From contig NC_073694.1 in assembly GCF_029784165.1 (NCBI RefSeq), positions 26,360,506 to 26,424,505 on the forward strand: a DNA stretch of 64,000 nt, read 5' to 3'. The notes below the pieces were generated by a model. It ran no database searches and had not been told where the DNA came from. It was given only the letters and a program-made list of their open reading frames with translations. The DNA comes from Wyeomyia smithii. Lineage: Eukaryota > Arthropoda > Insecta > Diptera > Culicidae. Shown here piece after piece: positions 51,391-61,605 of this stretch (within the stretch, counting starts at the first letter, position 1; the number at the start of each line of letters is the position of its first letter). A program made the position numbers and the translations under genes.

Positions 51391-51784
51391 TTTATATAGA
51401 TATTTTCTGCAATTTTTAAATGGTTCACAATGATGTTTACTATTACGAAAAACGCAATTTCACCGAAAAATTTTTTGTTTATCTCTTAAATTGTTTCAGT
51501 TATTGAAGATTTTTGTCAAAGTAATGCATTTATTTAATAAAAGATATCTACAAAACCGCATGTATCCTAAAAAAACATTTCTATATTTATTTTTAGGGCA
51601 ATACTCCTTTCTATCATAGCATTAGCATAGCATTAACAGCTGCACAACTTCGTAGGTGGTGTCAGCAACAAAACTCTGTTTACGAGAACAAATTACCCTC
51701 GTTTGTGAGCAGCAACATAAAATTTGGAATCTAATCAAATGTTGCTAAACAAAGGTCAAATGTCTCCAGAGAACTGTTACCACC

Positions 51785-51880
51785 CTGGCCACGTCCTTGC
51801 AATTGTTGGGGAACGAAAAGGAATGTTAGTCCAACATTTACTTGAGAGAACCACAGAGAACTTTACGTGCCCTCATAAAT
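51785..51880 (+). repeat. Possible fragment of repeat R
   Basis: CTGGCCACGTCCTTGCAATT, followed by GGGGAACGAAAAGGAATGTT, resembles the GGCCACGTCCTTACG..GTTAGGGTGAGGAAGGATGTT section of repeat R. It is short and diverged. Confidence 0.4.
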
Positions 51881-52839
51881 GTTACGTGAGATGAAAAATT
51901 TTAGTAGGAAAGGGAGACTTTGGGATACATGGTCGATAATTGATTATATTATAGGTATGAATTTTGAGAGCTTCGGAGAGCTGAAGCTATTGTGATTTAC
52001 AGACTTTTTAGTTTAATTTGTATTTTATCAGTTTGATTTTTAGATTATTTATACAACAATTTTTCTGTTTCATGTTTTGTGGTATGGGTTATGGGGGCGC
52101 GAGTTTAGACTCTTAATAATTTAGTTATACGCTTATTTTTATCCACCGGTTTGACGTAACTTTCATTAGTAGCAAATCAATCTTTAATCAGCCAGCCTAA
52201 AAGGGGCTTCACCGCTTAGTTGAACATTGCCAAATAAGACCTACGCGAACAAAGTCCAATGTCCTCCGAAACATAAACCTCTAAACTCTAAAAATATGTG
52301 CTAAGTGACGCATTCGTATGAACAACACATCCTCTGTTTATTTACAAACATTTTGGTAAATAATTGATTCATTTTTCCTCTACCCTCAACCAAAAATACA
52401 TACGAAAAAGAACTGTATGAATCTACCTCTACACGTCGATGATCAAAGCAAAAAAAATACAACGCCGCCTACATGTCAAAAAACAATTGCAGTTGAGCAT
52501 ATAGTATGCAAACAACTCGAACAGAAAAAAAAATCTAAATAAATCATATCACTTATCTCGCATGAAATCCTTCTAAAGCTGCATTTTCCGATAGTTCTGT
52601 TATTTGGAATAGCAACACTAGTAATTGTAGTTGATTTCACCATTTATTTTCGCGCAAAACACACTTGTAATGAAGAAATTACGTGCAAATAAAAACGCGC
52701 ACAAACAATCGGCCTTGTTGCCAGTTTCCTTCGGCAAACATCTATTCCTTTCTTCGGTGAAATTATATGATTTGTAATAGCAAACAGCATTGTAAAACAT
52801 TGAAAAAATGTAGTAAATCACTATAAGAAGCTATTAAAA

Positions 52840-52990
52840 AACAAATTTTTAAAGGCGTTCTACAGAAAACTCCACAAAACTTCATTTAAATAGGCAGATA
52901 GAAATAAGGTGTCTTAGACAAAGTTATTTCTCATTGAAGGTCTGATTCTCTAGCAACAAATAGACACTTTGCGAAGGCATATTTTGAAGT
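52840..52990 (-). repeat. Right arm of a diverged inverted repeat
   Basis: It is the inverse of 51186-51390. Similarity continues outward: TTTGCGAAGGCA here faces TGCCTTCAGCAAAG there. It borders repeat D copy 2 directly. Confidence 0.5.
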
Positions 52991-53295
52991 AGAATACTTC
53001 TCTCAGGAAGTGCGGCTACATAGGGATGTGAAATGAAAATCTAAATCCGAAAAAAATTAGAAATATGTCCAACTTCAAATGCTAATAAATCGGTTAGTTT
53101 TCGATGGATTTTTTTCGTTTTTGCAGCAATCGATTAGAAAATCTTCTAAGATTCCTACTAAATACAGGAAACTGCAATTTTTTTATTCGAACTATTGTAC
53201 TATTGAAAATTCTTAAGCCTTGTCAAAATACAAAATTCGACCTCTGATTGGTCGTTATACGATTGCTTTTCCAAGCACGGTCGACAGAGTTATGG
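52983..53295 (-). repeat. Dispersed repeat D, copy 2 (inverted)
   Basis: Reverse complement of 19050-19345. GAAGTAGAATACTTCTCTCA, GCTACATAGGGATGTG and CCTCTGATTGGTCGTTATAC are in the same relative order. No coding frame is shared between copies. Confidence 0.7.
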
Positions 53296-53517
53296 ACCTA
53301 GTAAATTAAGAATGCATTATTTGGCCTATATACGAGCCTTCATCAGATGCTAAACAGACATTTCACCAGATATTAAACTGAACAACTGAAATTTGAAGAA
53401 CACAAATGAATATTTGAAGAGTTAATATTTTTTTGTTTTGCGCTATAATCCAAAGTTAATTACCTTCATCTACATGCATACTCTGACTTTTATTACGTGT
53501 TTGCGTTGCTAAGTGTT

Positions 53518-53678
53518 TGGCTACGTTGATGCAGAGCGCAAATGACGGCGCGAAGCAATTCGCCAGACGAAATGTGTTGAAATGTATAGCTCTACTCCGC
53601 CGTAAAAAGAGCTGTACATTTCACCACGGTAAGGCGAATCGCATCGCGTCGTCATTCGCGTTCTGCATAACTGTAGCC
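53518..53678. repeat. Imperfect 160-bp hairpin
   Basis: The left arm ATGCAGAGCGCAAATGACGG.. and right arm ..GTCATTCGCGTTCTGCAT pair over about 70 bp with scattered mismatches. The loop, about 14 bases, starts near 53594. Pairing extends outward to GGCTAC/GTAGCC. It is GC-richer than its surroundings. It could be a small foldback MITE or a hairpin-RNA precursor. Confidence 0.6.
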
Positions 53679-54019
53679 TTTGTTCCGTTCCCGTTCAATG
53701 ATGTCGTATTTAATGTGCATATTACAATTCGGCAGCACTTCAACTGCTCATTTGCGCAAAATTTTAAAAATATTCAATAAACTTCATTCAAAATATCAAA
53801 CAAAGTGAAATTACAATACTGCCAATGAACGGTCAACGTTTATTTACTAGAAAAAATGACTGACACGCAAGCAGCCGGGTTATCTTTCTTGTAAAAGTAT
53901 CCTACTTCAACCTTGCGGTCGTGGCTTTGCATACAACCTTCCTGTGATTTTTTATGAAAAACGTCAATAATTTCAAGTTAAGCTAATTGAGTTATTAAGG
54001 ATGTCAGTATTTCAAAACG
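53679..54019. other. AT-rich non-coding DNA
   Basis: I see nothing here beyond AT-rich sequence between the hairpin and the palindrome cluster. Confidence 0.4.
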
Positions 54020-54404
54020 TTGATCTTAAAAAGCTATGAAAGTCGTTCAAAGGCAGTTTAGATGTAAGAATTGAAATAAAAAAAACTAGATTAAAAATGG
54101 TATTTTCACAATCTTCAAACTTTATTTTCAAGAATAGAGAAAAAGAAATTTATGCAAGGTTGCCTCATATTAGAGGGGTTACAACATTTTATAACAATCT
54201 TTATCCACAAATATAAAAATACTGGTTTTCTGATTACATCGAAAATTTGACTAGTCTAATTTTTAACAATTTTCTTTTTTTTTTGTCAGATATATTAATT
54301 TTTTTTTTTTGGTCAGATATAACAACATTGTAGAAGAAAATTTTTCTCTAGAAAATTGCTATCGAGCTCTAGACCCAAATTTTCCCTAAATTTCTGAACC
54401 ATTG
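54020..54404. mobile_element. Third, solitary arm of the palindromic element
   Basis: AAGCTATGAAAGTCGTTCAA, GGCAGTTTAGATGTAAG and later TTGCTATCGAGCTCTAGACC follow the order of the right arm at 55640-55984. It ends at the point where the full palindrome begins, so it forms a second, smaller palindrome with that element's left arm, centred near 54407. Confidence 0.6.
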
Positions 54405-55984
54405 CACAATGCACAATGGTCCAGAAACCAAATTCAGGGGGAAATTTGGGTCTAGAGCTCTAAAGCAACATTTTAGAGAAAAACTTTCTTCTACCTTTGT
54501 AGATAGAAGAAAAATTTTTTCTACAAGTTTTTTTGCTCCAATAATTTTAAGTAACTTTGTAGAAAAAAGTTTTTTCCCTATCTTTGAAAACAACCGATTT
54601 ATATTGCAAAAAAAAACAAATTTTTCGCTCTAACTTCTCTCTTTTAAGTTTCACCTTAAATCTGTCTTTAAACGACTTTTAGAGCTTTTTAAGAGAAATA
54701 ATTTGCAATGCTGATATCGTGCATATCTCAATTCTACTCAAAGTTATTAATGTTTTTTATCAAGAAACATGGGTTTTCTTTTATTTGTCATACATCAAAA
54801 ATATCTCTTGGTCTCATTTTGAAGGGCATACTTCACGCTATAAAAGGAGGGATTTTGAAAAATATGTTATTTTTTTTTAAATTTGAGTAAATGCAATTTA
54901 AAAACATGACAAAAATTCCAATAATTTCATATATTACGCATATAAAAGCACGCAGATTTATTTCCCTGGTATTTTTTCTTATAACTAGAAGTATTCACTT
55001 TTAATTTGATTCAAAAAGATTGACAATTGATCAGCTGGTTCAAAAGGTATGAATTTTTGGAAATAAAATACATCGAATATAGCCGTTTTTAATGGTCACC
55101 CTATTTCGGAGCTAGTCCCCTTAACAATCCAACGAAAAAATACGGGTTTGATTATTTTCGACATAGATTCATCCCTGCGATTTTGAGCACAACTGAAGCA
55201 CTTTGCGTGATCAACTTCAAAATAGGGTGACCATGAAAAAAAGACTGTGTTCGATGTATTTAATTTTAAAAAAAATCATAACTTTTGAACCAGTTGATCG
55301 ATTTTCAATCTTTTTGGATCAAATTGAAGGTAATTATTTCCAGTTATAAGTAGAAATACCAGAAAAATAAATCTGCGTGCTTTTATATGCGTAATATATA
55401 CAATTATTGAAAATTTTGTCATGTTTTAAAATTCCATTTACTCAAATTTAAAAAATAACATATTTTTGAAAATTCCTCCATTTGTAGCGTGAAGTATGCC
55501 CTTCAAATTGAGACCAAGAGATATTTTTAATGTTTGCCCCAAAAAGAATGACAAACGAATGAAAAACGCATGAAAAACATTAATAACTTTGAGTAGAATT
55601 GAGATATTCACGATATCAGCATTGAAAATTATTTCTCTTAAAAAGCTCTAAAAGACGTTCAAAGACAGTTTTAAGGTGAAACTTAAAAGAGAGAAGTTAG
55701 AGCGCAAAATGTGTTTTTTCAATATAAATCGGTTGTTTTCAAAGATAGAGAAAAACTTTTTTCTACAAAGTTACTTAAAATTATTGGAGCTATCACATTG
55801 TGGAACAAGTTTTTCTTCTATCTACAAACATAAAAAAGTTAGATACACCCTAATTTTTGATAGTTTTTCAATAAGCGCTTTATGTAACAACTTTGTAAAA
55901 GAAAGTTTTTCTCTAAAACATTGCTATAGAGCTCTAGACCCAAATTTCCCCCTAAATTTGGTTTCTGGACCATTGTGCATTGTC
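54405..55984. mobile_element. 1.58-kb palindromic (foldback) element, CACAATG ends
   Basis: The left arm is about 54405-55107 and the right arm about 55218-55984, with a 110-bp spacer. The left end reads CACAATGCACAATGGTCC, with a doubled heptamer. The right end is its inverse with one change at the tip. The arms remain similar throughout, for example AGAGCTCTAGACCCAAATTT at the right end and its complement near the left end. No frame encodes a transposase. ATTG flanks on both sides could be a partial target duplication. Confidence 0.7.
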
Positions 55985-56039
55985 TATTGCGCAGTGGTGG
56001 TAATAATTTAATTTTAATTTCGTTCATAAACCAAAATCT

Positions 56040-56440
56040 AAAGACTTCCTGAACAACTTTGCTGAAGACCGCAAGTTTAAGTAAGTAGAAAATACTGAAA
56101 AAAAATTCATGCCCACTAGCATCACATTGTGGCCAAGCTCCGGGCTAAATTTTTGACCAATCAGAAGCCCTTGGCTTTCTGAACAATTTTTTCGAGGACT
56201 GCTGCTTTCTAAGTTGTTGAATTTTCAAGATAAATTATGTTTAAGCGACTGAATCTTGAAACAAACAATGCAGCAAAGAAAAACCCTTAACCTCTAGAAC
56301 AACTTTACTGAAGACGACGTCTTTTCAAGTGGTCAGATTAACCACAGAATTTCGAAATAAAATTAGCACCAACTTGAAGTTCTTGGCTTCCTGAACAACT
56401 TTGCTGAAGATCGCATTTGAGATTCTCGAGATATTATATT
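56040..56440 (+). repeat. Degenerate tandem repeat, about 115-bp period
   Basis: CTGAACAACTTTGCTGAAGA or variants start near 56049, 56179, 56292 and 56393. Each is preceded by a CTTGGCTTC- or CTCTAG-like word. The series breaks off at the 3' end of the LINE and resumes at 60190-60290. Confidence 0.65.
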
Positions 56441-56579
56441 ATTTTTATATTTCTTTATTTCATTTATGTAACGTAAGACATTTATCTTTTTTAATGTTAC
56501 AATGTGGTTGAATTTAGATTCTGACTATTAATGTTGTACTAAACTAAACTAATTGTTCTCTTTAATTATCTCTACTCGT

Positions 56580-57578
56580 CTACTGCAAGTTCAACAGGAG
56601 ATCCCTCTTGAAGCATGAATTTGCGTTGAGAAGTTTGATGGAATTTGGCAAACTATTCCAGTAGACAATGCTTCTGACAAAGAATGATTGGCTGTAGTAA
56701 GAGGTACTATGCTGAGGTAATCTAAAATTTCTTGAACGAGTGCCCCGTAATGGTACAAGCTTTTCGAAGAGATAATTTGGGACTTTAGTTTTAATAATTC
56801 TGAACAATGTGAGGCATGATCTGTATTTATAAAAATAATGGAAAGAGCACCCTAATAGGTTTTTACGCAAATGTGAAACATGTGCATATCGCGACAGGTT
56901 GAAAACATACCGGACACAAGCATTCAATGCCAGACGCAACTTATCTATTGATCTACTCAAGGCATTACTGTAAAGGAAATCACCATAGATAAAATGGGGT
57001 AATAGCAAAGCCTTGAAGAGTTTTATTTTAGTTTGCGAATCGTAATGCTTCGTCGTCAAGGTAAGTCTTTTCAATGAACCGTAGACTTTGGCACATAGAC
57101 TATTTATGTGAGCATCCCATTCCAAATTATCTTTGAATATGGCTCCTAGATTATTCACGCGATTAACAAATGTGACATCAACGCTATCAATATAAATGTG
57201 TGGAGGACTGGGGGGAACTTTTTGCTTCGTTATTAACATAGCTTTGGTTTTACTGGGATTTATTGGTAGTAAGTTTCTATGTGACCAACTCATCACCTTG
57301 CGAAGATCATGATTTAGCCTATTTCCTATGATGGGTAATTCAGAATTGTTGTTTGCGCGAATATAAATTTGGACATCATCTGCAAAAAAGTTTATAGAAC
57401 AGAAATCAAGCACATTTGGAAGATCATTAATGAATAATGAAAAAAGCAGTGGTCCAAGAACTGATCCTTGTGGAACTCCGGATAAAATTGGTTGAAATGT
57501 GGAAAGAACACCATTGCAGAATACTGCTTGACTCCTATTGGTTAGATAACTATTGATGAGATTTGCAGATAATAACAC
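56580..57578 (-). pseudogene. LINE reverse transcriptase, palm C part to C-terminus
   Basis: A 332-codon open frame covers RT motif B (GVPQGSVLGPLLFSLFINDL), motif C (FFADDVQIY, with the two catalytic Asp), the motif D region (NPSKTKAML) and a thumb-like region. It ends with the conserved YWNSLPNSIK block near its C-terminus. It is the best-preserved part of the element. Motif A, with the first catalytic Asp, is absent: the frame starts with LLSANLINSYLTNRS, which normally lies about 35 residues after motif A. There is no RNase H domain. The listed start is a GTG at the break, not a true start. Confidence 0.88.
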
Positions 57579-57753
57579 CTTCTTTGTCGATTGTTTGCGC
57601 TATATCATCGTGAACTTTCATAAGCGCAGTCTCTGTACTGTGTTGACTTCCGAATCCAGATTGAAAGCAATGAAGGAAATTCATTTTGTTGACAAAGGAA
57701 GATATTTGGGTTTTGATCAACTTTTCGAACACTTTGGAGGTAGTTGACAGCAA
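57550..57753 (-). pseudogene. LINE reverse transcriptase, N-terminal part
   Basis: LSTTSKVFEKLIKTQISSFV and a QHSTETALMKVHDDI segment match the RT finger region just before motif A in LINEs. The frame then passes into another frame at IDKEGVI, exactly where motif A should begin. Further RT N-terminal coding (KSNAVGLEKIP type) can be read upstream to about 57960 in shifted frames with stops. Confidence 0.8.
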
Positions 57754-57988
57754 ACTTATGGGTCTTAGATTCGAAATTTCTAAAACACCAGGCTTTTTAT
57801 GTATCGGAATAACTTTGGTACGTTTTCATTCACTGGGAAAAGAGCTGGTGGTTATTATTGCATTAAGAGATGTTTGAGCAGCGGTAATGCAACTGGAGCA
57901 ATAATTTTCAAAAGTTTTATTGGTATTTTTTCCAAACCTACTGCATTAGATTTAATGGAGAATATTGCATTGATAATCTCGTACTCAG

Positions 57989-58408
57989 CTACGGGTCGAA
58001 AACTGAAGCCATTGTTGTTTGTAGGAAAGAGAAATTGGAAGAAAAATAATTATTCACGTCTTCAGCCGAGTGTTCACATATAGTTGAAGTTGACTTTTTA
58101 TCAGAGATGCCCAAATTTTTAATATTGCTCCATAATTGCTTGGACGGTAAACTAACATTAAGTCTTTCCTTATCGAAGTTCATTTTAGCTTTCGATATTG
58201 TAGAATTAACTTTGTTCCTCAATCGCCTGTATATAGTTAAATTTTCTGGTGTTTTCCTTTGTTTCCAGTTTCTATAAGCAAGGTCTCTCTCAATGATAAC
58301 CTTTTCGATATCCTGGTTAAACCACGGATTTTTCTTACGCCTTCTGAACTGTAAAGGAAAGTGTTGTTCATGAAGCATAACGAAGTTTTCATTGAGAATT
58401 CCAGTCAA
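57989..58408 (-). pseudogene. LINE linker between endonuclease and RT
   Basis: The 139-codon frame contains KKNPWFNQDIEKVIIERDLA and YRRLRNKVNSTISKAKMNF, typical of the basic helical linker that follows the endonuclease in CR1/Jockey-group ORF2. It is out of frame with both neighbours. An earlier part (FFIGDSPDTL) is readable just upstream of its first Met. Confidence 0.75.
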
Positions 58409-58463
58409 CGTATCTGGACTGTCACCGATGAAAAAGGTGGAATTATAACGTAGAGAATACTCT

Positions 58464-59018
58464 TCAAAATGGGTACGTACCTAGTAGGTCAGAGCAGTCG
58501 ACACTTGGCGGATTGTAGTAAACGGCTAATAGTAAACGATCACTTCCAAAGATTACTTCGACAATCAAATATTCTGTTTTGGAAATAGCGTTTACTTCCA
58601 AATTTGCCTCCGTATATAACGATTTGCTAAGAACACGACAGGATATTTCATTTCTGAAATATATACATATTCCACCACCATGCCTACTGCGATCATTTCT
58701 AATTAACTTGAATACATCTATCTTTATCATTCAGTTAGTGATGGTATTGTTCAACCATGTTTCAGAGAAGCATGCAATGTCTATTTTGCTGTTTTCAATA
58801 GTCTGTTTAAGCTCTTCAAATTTACTAAAATTACGCGCGCATAAGCTTTGTACGTTCATATGACAGACATTTAGCTTACCATTCATCAGTACCGAATTTA
58901 TCACAGCCCTTGGAATCGAAACTTCCGCAGAAACATTGCTACTTGAACAATCACCGTTATCCATAATCAGTAAAAAAAAGTACCTGCCCCAAGAAAAACC
59001 TGCGCATTGAACAAACAA
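58464..59018 (-). pseudogene. LINE apurinic-type endonuclease, N-terminal half
   Basis: HMNVQSLCARNFSKFEEL carries the conserved Asn, DIACFSETWLN the catalytic Glu, and RHGGGICIYFRN and VYYNPPS the following motifs. One in-frame TGA at 58731-58733 divides the domain; otherwise the frame continues across it. The C-terminal half, with the GDFN and SDH motifs, is missing: after SDLLGTY the sequence passes directly into linker coding. Confidence 0.82.
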
Positions 59019-59464
59019 TAGGCGAATAAATGATAACTAAAGAGAACGTAAACTTAGATCTTTGTATATACCACATGTTGAATTGCACTAGAACTATTTA
59101 GGTGAACTTTCGCAGCCAAATCGGCATAACAAGCTTATCAGTTTAACAACAAGTTAAACAACTACATTGATTTGTATAACAGCATTTAGCTGAAGAAACT
59201 CTAATAGTAAATATTTGCAGCACGATAGTGAATATCATTGAAATTGAAACAGCAGCAACAGCAGTAGTAAGTCCAGTTTCAGCTAGCATACAGCGACAGC
59301 AAACCAGCCTCCTCGGCAGCACCAGCGTGTTTAACTTTTAGGAGTGGAATGAATCATGAGAAAATAGTGAAAGAATACATGGAACTGCTTGGAAGGAAAG
59401 AAGTAACTATTATAGGATAGGGTTTTTAACAGAAGCGGTAATTTGTTCAATAGAGTGGATCGCC

Positions 59465-59782
59465 TTAGAGTTTTCGGAACCGTTTGGCTTTATGAACACA
59501 GTTCCGTTGCGGGTAAATACGTTTTGCACCTGTCCCAGTTTCAGTAGCCAGCCATATTCGTTTCTCCAATCTGGCATTACAGGCTTCAATTTTCATTTCA
59601 ATCCGTTCAGTGTTGTTTGCGAGCATTGTTTGCATCCTGTTCCACAATTCGTCCAGGCTCGCAATCTCGCCGTCATCAGATTGTTTTGATACATCATCAC
59701 GAGATCTCTTTACTTACGTACCTGTGGCAACTAGCGATGAGACCGATCCAGATCGAGTGGCAATTTTGTTAAGATGCGCCAT
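59465..59782 (-). pseudogene. LINE ORF1 N-terminal remnant
   Basis: Starting at the ATG at 59782, the frame reads MAHLNKIATRSGSVSSLVAT, has one TAA, and continues with KRSRDDVSKQSDDGEIASLD and an amphipathic LWNRMQTMLANNTERIEMK stretch suggesting a coiled coil. It ends at 59465. No zinc-knuckle or RRM part is visible, so most of ORF1 is lost. The assignment rests on position and on the coiled-coil-like character. Confidence 0.55.
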
Positions 59783-60051
59783 TGTAATGGATGTGACAAT
59801 GAATGAGTGACTATCGGGCCAAATATTTCTGAAGGGGAAGCGTATTTTGTGTCTCCAACTGGGGTATACTTTTGCAAAAATAATCCTTCAAGTAGTCACA
59901 TTCACTGTTTCTTCATATGCCACGAAAGCAGGAAAACTAGCGTGTTAAGAAGTGGATCGGAAAACACAACTCGGAATAATTCACGATTGGTAAAACGTTA
60001 GATTTGGCTGCAAACACTTTCCCGCTTACTCACTGTCGCACATCCCTTCAG

Positions 60052-60175
60052 AAAAAAAAAACAAAAAAAAACAAAAAAAAACAAAAAAAAAAGAAAAAAA
60101 AAACAAAAATAAACAAAAAAAAAGAAAAAAAAGGAAAAAAACAAAAAAAAAACAAAAAAAAGAAAAAAAAAAGGT
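60052..60175 (+). repeat. A-rich low-complexity tract (A8-10 with C or G)
   Basis: About 120 bases consist almost only of A runs separated by single C, G or T. The Lys/Asn-rich frame through it, and the Phe-rich frame on the other strand, are products of the tract. It lies at the 5' side of the LINE. Confidence 0.9.
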
Positions 60176-60189
60176 TAAAAATACTAAAA

Positions 60190-60290
60190 AGTTTTTACAC
60201 ACCAGCGCCGTGTTGCGCTTGAATTCCGAGCCATACTCCTGAACAACTTTGCTAAACCCCACCACTCTCTAGGTTATCGAAATCACAACA
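60190..60290 (+). repeat. Resumption of the 115-bp repeat after the LINE
   Basis: CTCCTGAACAACTTTGCTAA and the preceding CAGCGCCGTGTTGCGC..GAGCC words follow the order of units at 56040-56440. Confidence 0.5.
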
Positions 60291-60656
60291 CAAAGTGACA
60301 TAAATCTATCCTTTATAAGTGATGTTAAACTTTTCGGGATACCACGATTCCAAACACATGACGGGTAGTGTAAACTTAATCTTGACTAAAATTAAACCGA
60401 ATCTGTATTGAAGCTCAACTAAATATATACGCGTCATTACATAAAAGCTGGCTATTAGTGGTATATTCATGTGATGTCCGTGTAAGGGAATCAGGAAGGA
60501 AAAGTATTGTTCAACAAGTTGTTGAAAAATCATTTGTTTTTGTTTTCGACTTAGAAAAATTGAAAATTTCCTAATCTTCAAAAGGGATGAGGCCCGGAAA
60601 CTTTATATCAGGCTTAAAAAATGAATGAAAAATTCAAAAACAAATGCCTTCATACT
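60291..60656. other. Non-coding stretch
   Basis: I see no gene or recognised repeat here. A 91-codon minus-strand frame has no domain. Confidence 0.35.
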
Positions 60657-60772
60657 AAATTATTTAGAGATAGGGTATCGAACGTCTTCGGCAGTGGTTT
60701 TCTGCAGCAGTCTTATGCAACAACCTTCCGAAGAAAATCACAACCGAAGACGTTCGACACCCCAAATAATTT
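60657..60772. repeat. 116-bp inverted repeat (foldback MITE)
   Basis: The left arm carries TCGAACGTCTTCGGCAGTGG, and the right arm CCGAAGACGTTCGACACCCC followed by AAATAATTT. Arms of about 45 bases surround a loop of about 25. The outer AAATTATTT/AAATAATTT are also inverted. No target duplication is visible. Confidence 0.65.
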
Positions 60773-61204
60773 GAAGCGATATGAAATATTTTGCCATCTG
60801 TTTTCTGGCTCAGCTGTAAATGTTTTGATTATGTGCCTAAATTCGCATTCGATCTTGTTCATTTGCCAAAAATCGGGAAAACATTTTTTTAACACTTCAC
60901 AGCAAGGACGTAAATTATCACGCAAGCTCATTTTTTTCACAAGCCGGTAGCTCATTTGATAAGCACATTTTTGAACAATTTTGTATTACGAACTTAAAGC
61001 CCTCAAGTGGTCCAAAACTTTTGTCGAAGAGAGCGCTGCTCATGCTCAAACACCGGAGCCATGAGAACAGATTTGAGAAAATTATCGCGATAATTATTCA
61101 AAAAATGTCAAGCAATGTTTTGAACTCAGAAAACAATCAATCAGAGCAGAAAACAATGTCAAATGCCATTAAATATGGATATTTGCGGAACCGGAATCTA
61201 TAGG
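60773..61204. other. Non-coding stretch
   Basis: There is no gene and no recognised repeat before the satellite cluster. Confidence 0.35.
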
Positions 61205-61600
61205 TCGAAAATCAACCCAAGTCGCCATTTTAAATTCCAAGATGGCTACCACCGGTTTCTGTGAACAACCTAAAATGTTGTAATTACTGTCAATATGCGA
61301 CTATCAGTCTCTCCCGTGCCGAGACTCGAACCTACGACGACTGGCTTGTTAGGCCAGCATCGTACCTCAAGACCAGCCGGAAAGTTTTCTAATCGAAATG
61401 ATTTCCATATATCGGAAATCAACACCAGACGCCATTTTTGAATCGAAGATTGTGACTTCCTATTTACGGAAAACAGCCATATATGATCGAATATCACCCA
61501 ATATGGGTATCTTCGTAACCGGGATGATGCACAGAGGAAGCCATTTTGAAATCCAAAACAGTAACTTTCGATTGCTAGAAATCAGCCAACACTTGATACC
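61205..61600 (+). repeat. Second cluster of the 126-bp satellite family
   Basis: GCCATTTTAAATTCCAAGATGG, CACCCAATATGGGTATCTTC and GGGATGATGCACAGAGG match the monomers at 9290-10425, mostly B-type. An S1 SINE (61276-61385) lies inside. About three degenerate monomers remain. Confidence 0.75.
61276..61385 (-). mobile_element. tRNA-derived SINE, family S1, copy 3 (head only)
   Basis: On the minus strand, GGTCTTGAGGTACGATGCTG, AACAAGCCAGTCGTCGTAGG and TTCGAGTCTCGG match 787-870. The body after GAGAGACTG is lost. It interrupts a satellite monomer. Confidence 0.72.
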
Positions 61601-61605
61601 CGAAC

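Larger units (their letters stand above)
56440..60010 (-). mobile_element. Dead CR1-group LINE
   Basis: On the minus strand, a leader, a decayed first frame (59782-59465) and a second frame of endonuclease plus reverse transcriptase (59018-56580) occur in order. A short 3' region of about 140 bp has an A-rich tail near 56450. The C-terminal YWNSLP..IK...S..FKR.L pattern and the RT core suggest the CR1/L2/Crack/Daphne group rather than RTE or R-type. The clade needs a tree. Internal deletions, frameshifts and stops make it immobile. It interrupts the 115-bp repeat at 56040-56440 and 60190-60290. Confidence 0.85.

Noticed and set aside
60004..60222. Lys/Asn-rich protein
   Set aside because: It is the translation of a poly-A-type tract.
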